In this document: piece by piece, positions 9,766 to 20,530 of the stretch
Numbering within the stretch: the stretch's first letter is position 1
Layout of the letters: each line of letters starts with the position of its first letter
Origin: Allantophomopsis cytisporea
Taxonomy: Eukaryota > Ascomycota > Leotiomycetes > Phacidiales > Phacidiaceae
Assembly: GCA_024752435.1 (NCBI GenBank)
Contig: CP103020.1
Coordinates: 310,001-374,000, forward strand
Length of the DNA: 64,000 nucleotides
Reading direction: 5' to 3'
Position numbers and translations under genes: made by a program
The notes under the pieces: generated by a model
What the model was told of the DNA's origin: nothing
The model's input: only the letters and a program-made list of their open reading frames with translations
The model's database searches: none

Positions 9766-12152
9766 ACTTACATGCCTATTAATTATAAAGTGTTGGAAAG
9801 CTCTTCCTTACATAATCATGTATTTTTTTCTTCATCAGTTAAAGACAAATAAACATCCTGAATGTGGACAGAAAATGATCAGAGCTTGTGTAGTATAATC
9901 TCTCTGTGGTAGTCGCACTACGCCCGCCCATTTCCCTTTCGGAATCAACCATATCCGCACGACTGAGATTTCCAGGGGAATGAAGATGATTCCAATCAAC
10001 GGAAAGCATCTGGTGTCTGGTGTCTGGTGTCATAGCGTTGGAATATTATGGTGAAAGTGACACCTCCCATATTCTCAACAGTGCCAGGAATCTCAGACAT
10101 GATGCCTCTTTTGGTTAGCAAGGGAAAACTAATTGGACTATAATTACATTGAAGTAGCCTTTGAGTAGCTATATGATATAGCTATTCATCTGCTCTAAAG
10201 CTGCCACAATGGTACCTGTTGGGGTTGGAAGAGCTTCTATCTAGTTTGAGGAAGGTAGGATATGCAAGCAAAGATCGATCTGTCTTGTTTATCAAAGAAC
10301 TTCTCTATGAGAGTAAGGGGGTACTCAGCGAGTCGCTGTGACGATTTTGCTCAGTTTTATTGGTTTCGAGCACTTCTTGGCCTCGGATGTGATGTTCTAG
10401 CCATCTACCAGTTGGTGTATTGGGGCAAACTCATATTGTAATAGCTTCGAAAACGAGAACTATGAAGAGAGAATGGTTGAAGCTGGTGAAGCTATTCTTA
10501 CGGTAATCCTCCATCGTTCCTCAATCAATTCCTAAATAGCAAGAGCTACAGAATATGTGATACTACCACTAGCAAATCGCCATCCTTCTATGAGAACGTT
10601 TGAGGTTCTTACTGCGTTACTTATTAGGCAGTTACAGAGTCTATGGTTATTATAGAACAGAAGACCGTATGAGAATGCTGCTAACTAATGTGAGAGTGAT
10701 TCTACCGACAGCGATAATGATAGTGTCTTTACTGTGCGCCATACCCGGTTAATAGCTGATTTCACTTGATGGTTGCAATGTGAGTAGTCTTTTATATTGC
10801 ATACTTTTCTAACAAGGAATTATTGGAGTAGGCCATATACTTCATGCATTTACGTAGCCACAAACTAGATCCTGTTTCCTCTCTGCAATCAACTATTGTC
10901 CACATCTTTGTAGTGCATACTGGCATATGACTAGTATCGTGAGAGAGTTTTCTAAGCCCACTGCAATGACATTTCTCTCCATCATGAAGCCGTTGCCGCG
11001 ATAACCAAAGCTATAAGTAAAAGTGTAGCTATGATAGCGAATTTCAAAGCCATTTTTCTTGTATACGATAGTACCTCAACAATCTCAAGTTTGTCAAGAT
11101 CGATGACGTCTTCGCCAGCATAATAGGCTTTGCCGTCCTTCCATATCTCTCGGAAGAGCGACGGATGACGAAACACGTGAAAGCAATTTCTATAGAAGGA
11201 CCTTCCAAGCTCTACCTCATGATGTGGAGTGCGCATTATCTTTCATGGGAAGTACAATGCCACAGTACCGTCATATAATATCTAAAGTGCGTCTCTGCGA
11301 AGGAAGATAGAATAGGACCGAGTTGATTCAATACGCTTGAATTATAATTAGCTACTTTGCCTATTTATTGGATTTCTGGGCTTCCTTGAATCTTACACTA
11401 TTCGATTCTGGTACAGAAGCGTTGAAAGAGTTCTGAGAGGACGAATAAAACCATTTGATCTGGAATTATGGTCTAAAGTAGAAATAAACTCAACTTAATT
11501 GGGTAAGAGAGGAGCAGCAGAGTTGCTTCGAACATGAGGTAACTCCACTATACAAGGCGACCATATGGAAGTTTCGAGCTTTACAAAAGTGGATCAGATA
11601 TCTCTGTACGTAAAGTGAGGTTGGCGAGCCAAAAATGCTCGCCGACCTATTCAACCAAAGAAAGCAATGATCTGAACTACGCCACATATTGATGCAGTGC
11701 ATTGATGCCCCGAATGCGGCAAACCCTTCAGCCTCACTGGACCAGCTTCTGTCACCCTTTTAGATATTAAGGTTGATTTCTGAGGTTATGAATACGAACC
11801 TCTTGGAGAGTGCTTAGATCTCGTGACTTTCCGCTGTAAACCTCTCTTTCCTGAACAACAGTCTCCGTCTGGTATCTCTATGATGTAATTATCAATCAGG
11901 CTTTGTACTAGATTCATGATTCTCCGATGGAAAACCTGGGGATACCTGCCTCAGCGCGTAAGAATCTTGGCAGAAGAAAAGCTGAGAAGACTCCAGCCAT
12001 CGTCCTATGATTTACCAAGTAGTATCACAATCGTAGTCAACACATGATTCAGACAGTAAATTAATAACCAGCAGTGATTGTATGCGCACAAATGAGAAAC
12101 CAAAGTCTATCTTACCAGCTGACCACTTATTGAGTTTTGCTTCTGGCTAATA
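9766..12152. other. 2.4-kb region with only weak coding remnants
   Basis: The stretch 10210-10340 (+) gives about 40 codons that look coding-like (GYASKDRSVLFIKELL) before a stop; no continuation was found. A small frame at 10982-11236 (minus) is listed separately. The remainder is AT-rich, without RNA genes or clear repeats. It may be decayed gene material. Confidence 0.3.
10982..11236 (-). CDS. Hypothetical small protein with C-terminal membrane helix
   Basis: An 84-codon frame begins with ATG and ends in a strong hydrophobic segment (FAIIATLLLIALVIAATA). The preceding part contains many charged residues (ELGRSFYRN, DLDKLEIVEV), like the tail end of a larger tail-anchored protein. No upstream exon with a good donor/acceptor pair could be assigned. 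It is either a small tail-anchored protein or the surviving last exon of a decayed gene. The family is not recognised. Confidence 0.3.
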   Translation of the reverse strand: MRTPHHEVELGRSFYRNCFHVFRHPSLFREIWKDGKAYYAGEDVIDLDKLEIVEVLSYTRKMALKFAIIATLLLIALVIAATAS

Positions 12153-12659
12153 TCAAGATATGCTTACTCTGCCACACAGTTTGCATAGCTTGATTCGACT
12201 TGGCCAGGGTTGTTTGTGCCGAATATCGACAGCTCGATTTTCATCATGCGCTAAGAATCGTGGGACGGTAGACATGCAAGAATGGAATTCTTTCGAGAAA
12301 AAAAGATATCCCTGCAATGTTTCCATGTTTTCTTTATTTCCATAATGCAGCCGTATGCAAAGGAATATTTCCATACTTCGATTTGCGTGCATCATAACCC
12401 AGGCAAAATCTTCATGCAGGGTAACTCGTACAGAATACGGTAAGGGGTTGTTTTGGTTGAGTTCATGCGAGGGTAGTCCCCGCAAATAATGCAAGCTCTC
12501 GGCAGCTAGACTACAACCAGTTTTGAGTTGCGAGAAAGGCGTACCGAACCAAAGTACATCAACCCAAACAAGAGTCCCTGCGAACCCCTTGCACAATTCA
12601 GTATCCACAAGAAAATATTCCCGAGTCTCCGTAGCCCTCTCACAAACAACACGAAACAT
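12153..12659 (-). CDS. Hypothetical protein, unrecognised
   Basis: A 168-codon frame from an ATG is longer than expected by chance in this AT-rich area. It has a non-random, Trp/His/Cys-containing composition (GTLVWVDVLWFGTPFS, EDFAWVMMHANRS). No signal peptide, membrane helix or known motif is evident. A GTCAGT donor-like site and upstream codons around 12660-12740 could supply an earlier exon, but no confident junction was found. It lies just downstream of the convergently oriented fragments near 11 kb and next to the GH43 gene. It may be a relic. Confidence 0.3.
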   Translation of the reverse strand: MFRVVCERATETREYFLVDTELCKGFAGTLVWVDVLWFGTPFSQLKTGCSLAAESLHYLRGLPSHELNQNNPLPYSVRVTLHEDFAWVMMHANRSMEIFLCIRLHYGNKENMETLQGYLFFSKEFHSCMSTVPRFLAHDENRAVDIRHKQPWPSRIKLCKLCGRVSIS

Positions 12660-12998
12660 GACTTTAGAGCTACTGATAACTTTTGAGTCATATTCGGGTC
12701 GTTACTCACTGACCTCCTCCCGGAAATATATTGCTTTATGAAGTATTTTCAAGATGCGAGGTATGAGATTACGCCACCTTTGGGCCAGCCAACTATCGGA
12801 TTTGCCACTAGAGAAAAGAAGTAAGACCACTAAGGAGAGATCAAAGCACGATAATCTCATCTATATTGTCTACAAACTGTCCGTACACCATAAATACATT
12901 CTTTGCTTCCGAAAGACCTGTGGTCGGACTCTAAATATGCACAACACCCTCCTAATCCTAGATAAAATCCTTGGGAGCAAGGGAAATTATGTATTGTC

Positions 12999-14152
12999 TT
13001 ATTCGCCAGAGGGTCCTGTGAGCGTTGTAGATAGAACTGGAGGGGGTGTGAGATATGGAGTTCCATCGGAATTCCACTGTACGATTTCGGCCATTGTGTA
13101 TCTGGTCGAATCACAGGCTCCTGCAGAATTTGCATCTGCATTGTATACAATCCAGATCTCGGTTTCATCGGGGCTGGTAAAGAACCTGAAATGTGTAAGT
13201 AGGTTGGGCAGCCATAAGGAGCCCATGGCCCAATTTGAAGAGAGTTGAAGGAAATTTAGCTTACCCATTGCTTCCAGGTCCATAGTTGCCGTTCGCCGAC
13301 GTGAGAATAGGTCCTGATTTTGACCATGAGTTGATACTGAGAGGATCACCAGAACCATCCCAGGTAAGTAATCCCAGTTCATAGCTGGCAGTCCAGCAGT
13401 AAGACGCGGAATATGTCAGGAAAGTGTAGCCTCCATGATACAGAGCTGCTGGGGCCTCATTGACTGCTGCACCGACTTCCTCCCACGAGTTCGTTGGTGT
13501 TGAAATAACACTAGGTGTGCCGATTGTTGTTGGAGTTTCCAGCAGGGCAATACAAAGAGATTGGACGCTTTCACTGATGCACGACCAGACGAGATAGTTT
13601 GCTGATGTGAAACGGAGAACTGTCCCATCGATACCCCAATCGGTGGTCATCTGAGCCGTATAGGTAAAGTCATCCAGGGAGTTGCACCGCCTTTCTTGTC
13701 GTTAGAAAACTCAGAGACGGGTGTAAGTTAACTTACCGGTCAAGACGTGGACGCGCTGTCCATCGAGATCAGTGGTCTCACCAGCCGTGTAATAGACATA
13801 CCATCTATGATATGTAAGTAATCGATTCTGATGTTGCTCATATGGTATTAAATACTAACACTCCATCAAAGTAATGGACTTCTGGCGACCAGACATTGCA
13901 ACAGCGAGAAGCTGTACTCGTGCTGTATACAGTCTTCTCATCGCCAGTCTTGAGACCTTCAAGTGTTGTCGCGCGAGTAATTCGAACATCTGTCCATGAG
14001 GTTGTCAACAAGTAATAATACCCACCAGTATATACAACAAACGGATCACTGCCGTCTACGGCTCGGATCGGATTTGTGTAAGTGTCGGCATTTGAAAAGT
14101 CTGAGAATCCCACCAGTGTCAACAGAATTGTTAAAAGTTGAACGAACTGCAT
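12999..14152 (-). CDS. Secreted GH43 glycosidase, probable exo-arabinanase (GH43_26-like)
   Basis: Glycoside hydrolase of family 43, resembling the exo-alpha-1,5-L-arabinofuranosidase group; it is expected to release arabinose from arabinan outside the cell. Exons: 14152-13860, 13804-13737, 13694-13265 and 13185-12999 (about 325 residues). A signal peptide ends near Ala22. Candidate catalytic residues are Asp36 in GSDPF (base), the Asp in GIDGTVLRF (pKa modulator) and the Glu in VNEAPAALYHGG (acid). WSPEVHYFDG and SYCWTASYELGLLTWDG are family-typical. Introns 1 and 3 are clear. Intron 2 (13736-13695) is unusual: the acceptor that keeps the frame gives RRCNSLDD where relatives, as I remember them, have a Gly-Gly-(Ala/Ser)-Thr-Pro-Trp-Asp segment. 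With the acceptor four bases later that segment appears but the frame then breaks. The gene is divergent from the second GH43 gene. Confidence 0.82.
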
Positions 14153-15078
14153 TCTGAAGAAATGTGGTTGACCTCAGAAAGTATATGGCTGCTTAGATAC
14201 TCTTGAAAGTGAGACTCTCAACATTTCAGTTGGAGAGATACGACTATATGGTGGTTTGGCCCCTCGTGATTATGACCTTGTAATTCTCTCTCCCGCACCC
14301 TAGTTGCTTGGAACCTACTGGTTGAGGGGCCATTATTCTTCCATACGCAATGTACATGGAACAAATTACTCCTCCAATCCTTTTCACAACCTGGCAACTC
14401 AAGAGCAAGCTTCCGGAAGCTTAAATACAGGCACCGACAAGATAGTCAAGTTTTTCTCGTTCTAAAACCAGGGTAACTTCTCATTTAGATGTCATATTTC
14501 ATCATGCTATGACATTTCTATCAGACACGAATATGATAGCCTCATTCTGCCATCTAGGGCTAATCAGAGTTCTGCCCATGATTCGTGCGCATGCTCGGGA
14601 TGGGCACGATGATGCCAAGAGGTCACGTTGCTCTGGCCAGGAACGAAACTTTGGCGAAATCTTCCATCAGCTCAAAGTCAGCTGCGCATGCCAAGGGAGC
14701 TGTACCCCGCAAAGTCTCATATCGTCCCCTGAAGACATGTGTTAGTTTCCAGGCACAAGCTCGGTATGCACGAAAATGTTCCAACTGCCTCTAGTGCGCA
14801 AAACATGAACATTGAGCTGTGCGTCCCACTTCGTTGGTTTCATGTGCACGTGTCTCGCCATCCCAAATAGTACGGAGTGATACATCATGATTGAACTGTC
14901 TGAAATAAGACCGAACTTTATCAGACGAAAGCACTCGAGGTAATTCATCCAAACGTTTCATCCAGTGTTCACACGGTCTTTCCAATCCACCAATGGCTCT
15001 CTTGACTCTTTCTTTAAATACCGGGCAGATGTCTAATCATCCTTTGGCCATTGTCAATCTTCATCCCAAGTTTCCAAC
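14153..15078. promoter_or_regulatory. Shared intergenic promoter region of the divergent GH43 pair
   Basis: A 0.93-kb gap lies between the start codons of the two divergent GH43 genes. It holds GGCTAA at 14558-14563, the core of XlnR-type sites, and CCCCGC at 14705-14710, which is a CreA-type GCGGGG on the other strand. Each hexamer can occur by chance in this length, so they are only hints of arabinan/xylan induction and glucose repression. The short frames at 14509-14985 have no coding character. Confidence 0.35.
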
Positions 15079-16243
15079 ATGTTCTCACTCTCGTTGTATC
15101 AGATCCTTCTGGCGGGATCGTCTTTAGTCTATGCTTATTCAAATCCAGGAGCATGCTCCGGCGATTGCAATACCCATGATCCCTCTGTTATTCAGCGTGC
15201 CTCAGATGGTACCTATTTCCGATTTTCTACGGGAAACGAAATAGAAATTTCCAAGGCCTCTAGTCTCTCAGGCCCATGGACCAATCAAGGTTCGGTCATA
15301 CCTGCCGGGTCTTCAATTGACCTCGATGGCAATACAGATCTATGGGTCAGTGCACCACTACATCGCAACAATCCATAGCCCTTTTGAATACATACAACAC
15401 ATCATTCAGTGTTATGGTCACTAACAATTATACTTCATAGGCTCCTGATGTCCATCTGATCGGCAGCACATATTACCTTTACTATGCCGTCTCTACCTTC
15501 GGCTCCCAAGACTCAGCTATCGGAGTTGCAACCTCCACCACTATGGAAGTAGGAAGCTGGACCGATCACGGCGCTACTGGTATCGCCTCGAGTTCCAGCA
15601 AAATATACAACGCCATTGATCCTTACCTCTTGATTGACGGTAGTGACTACTATCTTAGCTTTGGCTCTTTCTGGGATGACATTTACCAAGTGAAGATGGC
15701 AAGTCCACCTCTAAAGGCAGGCGGCTCAGCCTCATACAATATCGCTTACAATTCTTCTGGAACACATGCTGAAGAGGGCTCGAGTATCTTCGAATACGAT
15801 GGTTACTTTTACCTGTTGTTTTCCAGCGGTATCTGTTGTGGTTACGATACCGATAAGCCGGCTACTGGTGCTGAGTACAAAATCATGATGTGCAGATCTA
15901 CGTCCGCCACTGGAGGTTTCGTAAGTTATGTGGAGCAGAATTTGTTGAACAATGCTAATTGTTATCAGGTTGACAAGAATGGCGAGGCATGCACAGCCAA
16001 TGGTGGAAGTGTCTTGCTTGCTAGTCACGATTACGTGTATGGACCTGGTGGACAGTACGTCATGCTCCTAAGAGACTTCTCTTTTCGTTGACTAATAAAT
16101 GCAATAGGGGTGTTTTCACCGACTCAAGCCGCGGCCTTGTTCTTTACTACCACTATGCCGACACTGATATTGGTCTTGCTGACAGCCAGTATCTTTTTGG
16201 CTGGAACACGTTATCTTGGTCTAATGGGTGGCCAGTTGTATAA
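15079..16243 (+). CDS. Secreted GH43 endo-arabinanase-like enzyme
   Basis: GH43 enzyme of the arabinan endo-1,5-alpha-L-arabinosidase type, hydrolysing the arabinan backbone of pectin side chains extracellularly. Exons: 15079-15345, 15441-15920, 15969-16054 and 16108-16243, giving about 322 residues. The third intron (48 bp, GTAAGT...GCTAAT...CAG) has no stop and keeps the frame, so an automatic ORF call would read through it; removal joins GGF to VDKNGEACTANGG as in relatives. The signal peptide ends near residue 19. The five-bladed propeller triad is visible: Asp34 (THDPS), Asp in NAIDPYLL and Glu in HAEEGSSIF. CCGYDT and VYGPGGQ are further family marks. No carbohydrate-binding module is attached. 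The neighbouring divergent GH43 gene suggests joint arabinan breakdown. Confidence 0.92.
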
Positions 16244-16764
16244 GTGTGCAGCTTGTCTTGATATTTGACTTTTTTTCCCTTCCATTCTTCATTTCTGTAT
16301 TTACTTGCTTAGCTATATTGTATTTGTCTCAGACTGAACTATTATCCAAAAAATCCACCAAGTGACATTTTGTGTATCTGTCCATAACAACATTCAGGCT
16401 AGAAATGATACAATCAATGTGGTCAATTTTTACAGCATAATACCGCTTTGCAAGTTGGAACTTAATATTGATTATCAGATCTAAAAATCTCAACTCCCGC
16501 ATTGTGGTGTTTAAATAGGAAATCACGTGCTAATATAAGTCTTTCACAACTTTCAGATATGTATTTGAGAATCACAGCTTGTAAGCTCAGTTTGGGTACT
16601 TGCTGCTTTAGTTTAAAAGCCTGGATTATCAAGGAAAGTACGGCTTTATAGCCTCGCCGCTTTGCCTTACAATACAAGTACCGTGTAGTCCCCTTATCGA
16701 CCTTAATGGCTATCTTTAATCTCACCTTCTATACTACTTGCTTTTCTTCAACACTTAGACAGAG
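16244..16764 (-). other. AT-rich stretch with broken open frame
   Basis: Two minus-strand frames (16725-16462 and 16526-16329) overlap in different registers, and together they look like one interrupted coding sequence with basic, helical N-terminal content (RLKIAIKVDKG, KAKRRGYKAVLSLI). It may be a transposase or other mobile-element relic. The family was not recognised. Confidence 0.25.
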
Positions 16765-18396
16765 CTAGGAAAGTGCAACTGTCAAATCTCCCGCCGCAAA
16801 CTTGCTTTTTGCTCGCAAAGTCTCTCCATATCTCCAGAGCAAGTAGGGCGCCGGCACACCAAAGGCGAGAGCAACAAAAGCAAGTACACTGTTTCCCCAG
16901 CCGTATCCCAAATTTCCATACATTGCTGGCGCAAACAACGGAAATCCAAATCCTGCCAGACTACGCAAGACCATAACAGCTGCCATACTACTTGCAGCAT
17001 AACGCGAGTATGCGTCTACAACATAAGACTGCATCGTTTGAATGCCAGAAACGGTGCCCACAGCTATAAGAAAGGCGCCAATGTCAGGAAGGATCCAGTG
17101 CTGGTGTCTCTCTGCTGTCCATCCATACCATAAGAATCCAATGGGCATTAAAATAGAGCAAGGGACCATTACAAAAGCACGAAACTCGGGTTTTCCCACA
17201 TTGTTGTTCTTTTTCTTTAATCTATTGTAAGTCAGGTCGTTGATCCGGGCTGTCATCTCTGCTCCCATAACGTATCCAAGACCTAAGGCGATGTAATTGA
17301 GGCCGCCCATGTCAGTCGACATGTGGTAGTAAGCCGGATTGGTGAATAGGCCAGGAAAAGATGAGAGAACGAGATAGGTGAGGCCATAGAGGTAAGCCAT
17401 GTAGACACCGATAACGATGATAATGGGCTGCGTAGTGAGCATGATGAAAGGCCTCGCAATCGAGACTAGAACCTTCCTTGCCCAGTGGGTAGTGGTCACC
17501 TGTGCAGCCTCAGCATACCAGGAATCGTCCCCAGTCTGTTTCCTGCGGCGTCGAGCTTTCTGTTCAAGGAGCTTGGGCCCATAGGTCTCTTGCAGGAGAA
17601 AAAGGCCAATGAGCTGAATTGCCAGGCAAAGGAGAGACGAGGCCCAAAAGATCCAGCGCCAGGTCGTATTTCCGGTAATGAATGCACCGGCAATTGGGCC
17701 TATAGCTGGCCCAAGAAGAGGAGCGAGGGAGTATATAGCGATAGCTCGACCACGCTGTTCTGCGTGCCAACAATCCGACAGAACGCCGCCTCCGATACTC
17801 GAGGGGGCAGAGCCACCAAGTCCGGCAAAATAACGGCAAATTATCATTTGCGGTCCTGTGCGAGCAAACCCACAGCCAAGGTTGAATACAAGAAAGATTA
17901 GATTCGAAAGCTGTAAGACCGGAACTCGGCCATATAATTCAGACAGTGGACCTACAATGAGCGGGCCAAGAGCATAGGCAAGGAGAAAGATGGACAGTAT
18001 TAGGGCTCGAAGGGCAGGAGAATCGATATTGAGATCTCTGCCAATGTCATCCAGGGCGGGTGCAACCATGGATGAAGCAACGGGAGAGATGAAGGTAAAC
18101 GCGGAAACGACAGTTGTAGCAGCCCATTTCCGAGTCACTGGCCAGTCCTTTGGATTTGCTGGGTCTGTAGGTTTGTCCCAGGTGACAGCCTTATCGTTTA
18201 ACACGATGGACAAAGGCAGGCTGGGCTCTTTCCTGGCATTTTTCTCGCCCGACAAGGCGATCAGAGAGGAGGCAGATGAGATAACGTCGCTTACAGGAGG
18301 AACATTTGCGACTGCATCGTTGGCATTTGATGGACTTGTCGTCGGGAGGAAGGGTATCGCTGGCTGATTGTTATCGGAGAAAGGTTCACTCGACAT
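16765..18396 (-). CDS. MFS multidrug/polyamine-type exporter (DHA1)
   Basis: Single-exon major facilitator of 543 residues with 12 predicted membrane helices, like the DHA1 proton antiporters (Tpo1/Flu1 group) that export drugs and polyamines across the plasma membrane. A hydrophilic N-terminus of about 95 residues carries the family WDKPTDPANPKDWP element just before helix 1. The antiporter-type motif GPLSELYGRVPVLQ follows helix 2, and WRWIFW sits at the end of helix 6 with LQETYGP right after. A long cytosolic loop follows (EQKARRRRKQTGDD). The C-terminus is short. The ATG at 18396 is the first in frame. Neighbours are carbohydrate enzymes, so the substrate cannot be deduced from context. 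Confidence 0.9.
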   Translation of the reverse strand: MSSEPFSDNNQPAIPFLPTTSPSNANDAVANVPPVSDVISSASSLIALSGEKNARKEPSLPLSIVLNDKAVTWDKPTDPANPKDWPVTRKWAATTVVSAFTFISPVASSMVAPALDDIGRDLNIDSPALRALILSIFLLAYALGPLIVGPLSELYGRVPVLQLSNLIFLVFNLGCGFARTGPQMIICRYFAGLGGSAPSSIGGGVLSDCWHAEQRGRAIAIYSLAPLLGPAIGPIAGAFITGNTTWRWIFWASSLLCLAIQLIGLFLLQETYGPKLLEQKARRRRKQTGDDSWYAEAAQVTTTHWARKVLVSIARPFIMLTTQPIIIVIGVYMAYLYGLTYLVLSSFPGLFTNPAYYHMSTDMGGLNYIALGLGYVMGAEMTARINDLTYNRLKKKNNNVGKPEFRAFVMVPCSILMPIGFLWYGWTAERHQHWILPDIGAFLIAVGTVSGIQTMQSYVVDAYSRYAASSMAAVMVLRSLAGFGFPLFAPAMYGNLGYGWGNSVLAFVALAFGVPAPYLLWRYGETLRAKSKFAAGDLTVALS

Positions 18397-18937
18397 GGTG
18401 GATGGAACGAGACGTAATCATCAGCGTGAAGAAACAATCCTGAAAAAGATAAGGTTACGAATTATTATAATATCCTGGACCCATAACAAGTGCTAACGGG
18501 ATCTGGAAACAGAGGAAGCTTAGACTACAGACTTTGCGGGGTAGCGGAAGAATCGAAGCATATGCTAATACTAAACAAGATAGGTCTCTTACAAAATGGG
18601 TTCACCAATTGGGTGACCATAGCGACACATTCCCCCCATGTCAAACGTTGGGAATTTTGCATATTATTTTACGGCTGGAATCAATCAATAGTCTCGAACG
18701 CAGGCCAGTATTGCCAATCTTCATCTTCTTTGGAAGCCGTTTACTGTGTATGCATCTCTTCATACTCTCGTATTAAGTTCGGCGGATCTTGCTATTTGAG
18801 TTATTGAACTTTGTATTCAAAGTCAATTGGCACTGCCAGTTTTTCACAAATAAATAACTGTCATAAGGGGGACGTATGCTTCAATCGCCAAAACCCATAA
18901 CTGCGCGAACACATATAAAACTTTCGTGATGATGTTA
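18397..18937. other. Intergenic region after the MFS start
   Basis: Contains the promoter of the MFS gene. Overlapping plus-strand frames at 18490-18807 have no motif. Nothing else is seen. Confidence 0.4.
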
Positions 18938-20530
18938 TTAAATTTTCTGACCATCAAATTTTTTATACTTTTGGTTGTGTTCAAATCTCCTTTGAATTAT
19001 CTGTCTCTGCGTAGGAACACCTTGATCGTCGAATTCGCCGCTATATTCATCTTCATCTTCAAGGTCTCGTTTGCTCTTTATCAGGGAATCAGTTCCCCGC
19101 AAGACTTTCAATTTGGGTAATTGCTCGTATTTGTTCTCCATAAAATCCCGGATTTGCTTTGTAAACATATCATTTTCCCCTGCCTTATACCCTCGAATTG
19201 TCAGCTCTTCTAGACTTTGGGGAAGCCAATCAATCAGCCTCTCACTATTCGTACTAGAAGTCGTTATCATCCCCATAAGTGTCTGGATGCCGATTCGGAG
19301 ATGCGTCAAATTTGGGAACGTCGGAATTGCAGCCGGATCATTTGATTTTGGTTTTGGCTCTCCAGTATATCTGTCCAATCCATCCATATTTTCTTCTTCT
19401 TCTTCTTCTTCTTCGTCGTCATCCCACCAAATGTTCCTCTCATCCAGTTGGTAGTTGCAGTCAATATCTACAACTCGTAGTGTTAATCGGGAGACGGTTA
19501 ATGCCCTTCCCAATTGTGGAGCGAAAATGACAGTGGTGCCACCATCATCAGATATCAATCTCCCATTGTGATATGTGAATTCCTCTAAGTTGCTCGAGAA
19601 ATATATAAGCTTAGAAAGACATGCTGATCCAAGTGCAAAATCCGCCAACGTGAGGTGAGTCATGACAGAAACATTCCGAGGAATTTCCATATACAGTCCA
19701 GCGTCCTCGACTTGTATTCCGCCGATACCCCATCCATGAACATGTTTAAGGTACGGTAACAGAGCGAAGCTGCGAAAATCGTGAAAGGGGTACCGCTGTA
19801 CATCGGATGTCCATGACTATGATCTGCTATCAACTCAAGGTGAGTAATTCCAATAGGATTGGGCGAATCAAGTTTCTGCAGCTTTCTGAGAGCTTTCTCA
19901 ACATATCTGCCTTCGCCAGACGTATGAGAGTAACCAACAGACCATTTTCGGAGCTTTGGTAGCTTTGGAAGCAATATAGTAACCAGTTCGTCTGGAGGCA
20001 ATTTCATGGGATAAAATATATCTGGAGACTCGTTCGTCATCAAACGCCTCAGAAGCTCCTGACCTTCGAATTCAGACCATCCTTATGACTTGATGGTCTC
20101 CTTGAACAACCGTTCTGCTCGAGCGTCTTCATCAGTATTGATTTTATATGTGGGTTTTCCATCACCCGATCAAATCCAATGTTGAAAATTTAAGGTTATT
20201 TGTCGGACTTTTTCGGCCAGCTCTGGCTCCCCCAAAATTGACAAGACGTCTTGTCGGATCGAAGGAGATGGAAATTTCAGATGGCAATATTTGGCTTCCA
20301 TATTGCGACTTTGGCTGTGATGGTGTGGTTTGTTCGATCGATTTTTCGAAAAAAGAAACCTCAAAGATAATGAATGTACGTGAAACGGTTTTGACGCTTT
20401 ATTCAGTAATTCATGAGACACTAGTCTACAGCTTGGAGAAAAAGCCATCATAATAATCCTGTCTTCGTCAGGAACCAGCAGAAAGCCAGTGAATCTGGCG
20501 TCTTTTTCCTCGCGAGGGTGCTTAATGGAG
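18938..20530 (-). pseudogene. Broken F-box/LRR-like protein gene
   Basis: Minus-strand coding remnant with leucine-rich spacing (TFPNLTHLRIGIQTL, LPQSLEELTIRGY, LPKLKVLRG) like fungal F-box/LRR proteins. One frame runs from about 20530 to 19660 and holds two stops, TGA at 20170-20172 and TAA at 20083-20085; coding character continues through both. Near 19660-19690 the coding frame shifts by one position and continues for 250 codons to 18938. The second part has an acidic run encoded by a TTC/GAA repeat (19384-19413) and a basic C-terminus. The N-terminal segment (SPSCRLVSHELLNKASK) is the sort of sequence found after an F-box, but no complete F-box is visible. Both stops are compatible with C-to-T changes (CGA to TGA, CAA to TAA). 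The alternative of several unusual introns is less likely. Confidence 0.65.

Noticed and set aside
17485..17901. 138-codon plus frame opposite the MFS gene
   Set aside because: Antisense shadow of the MFS transporter, which has full helices and motifs.
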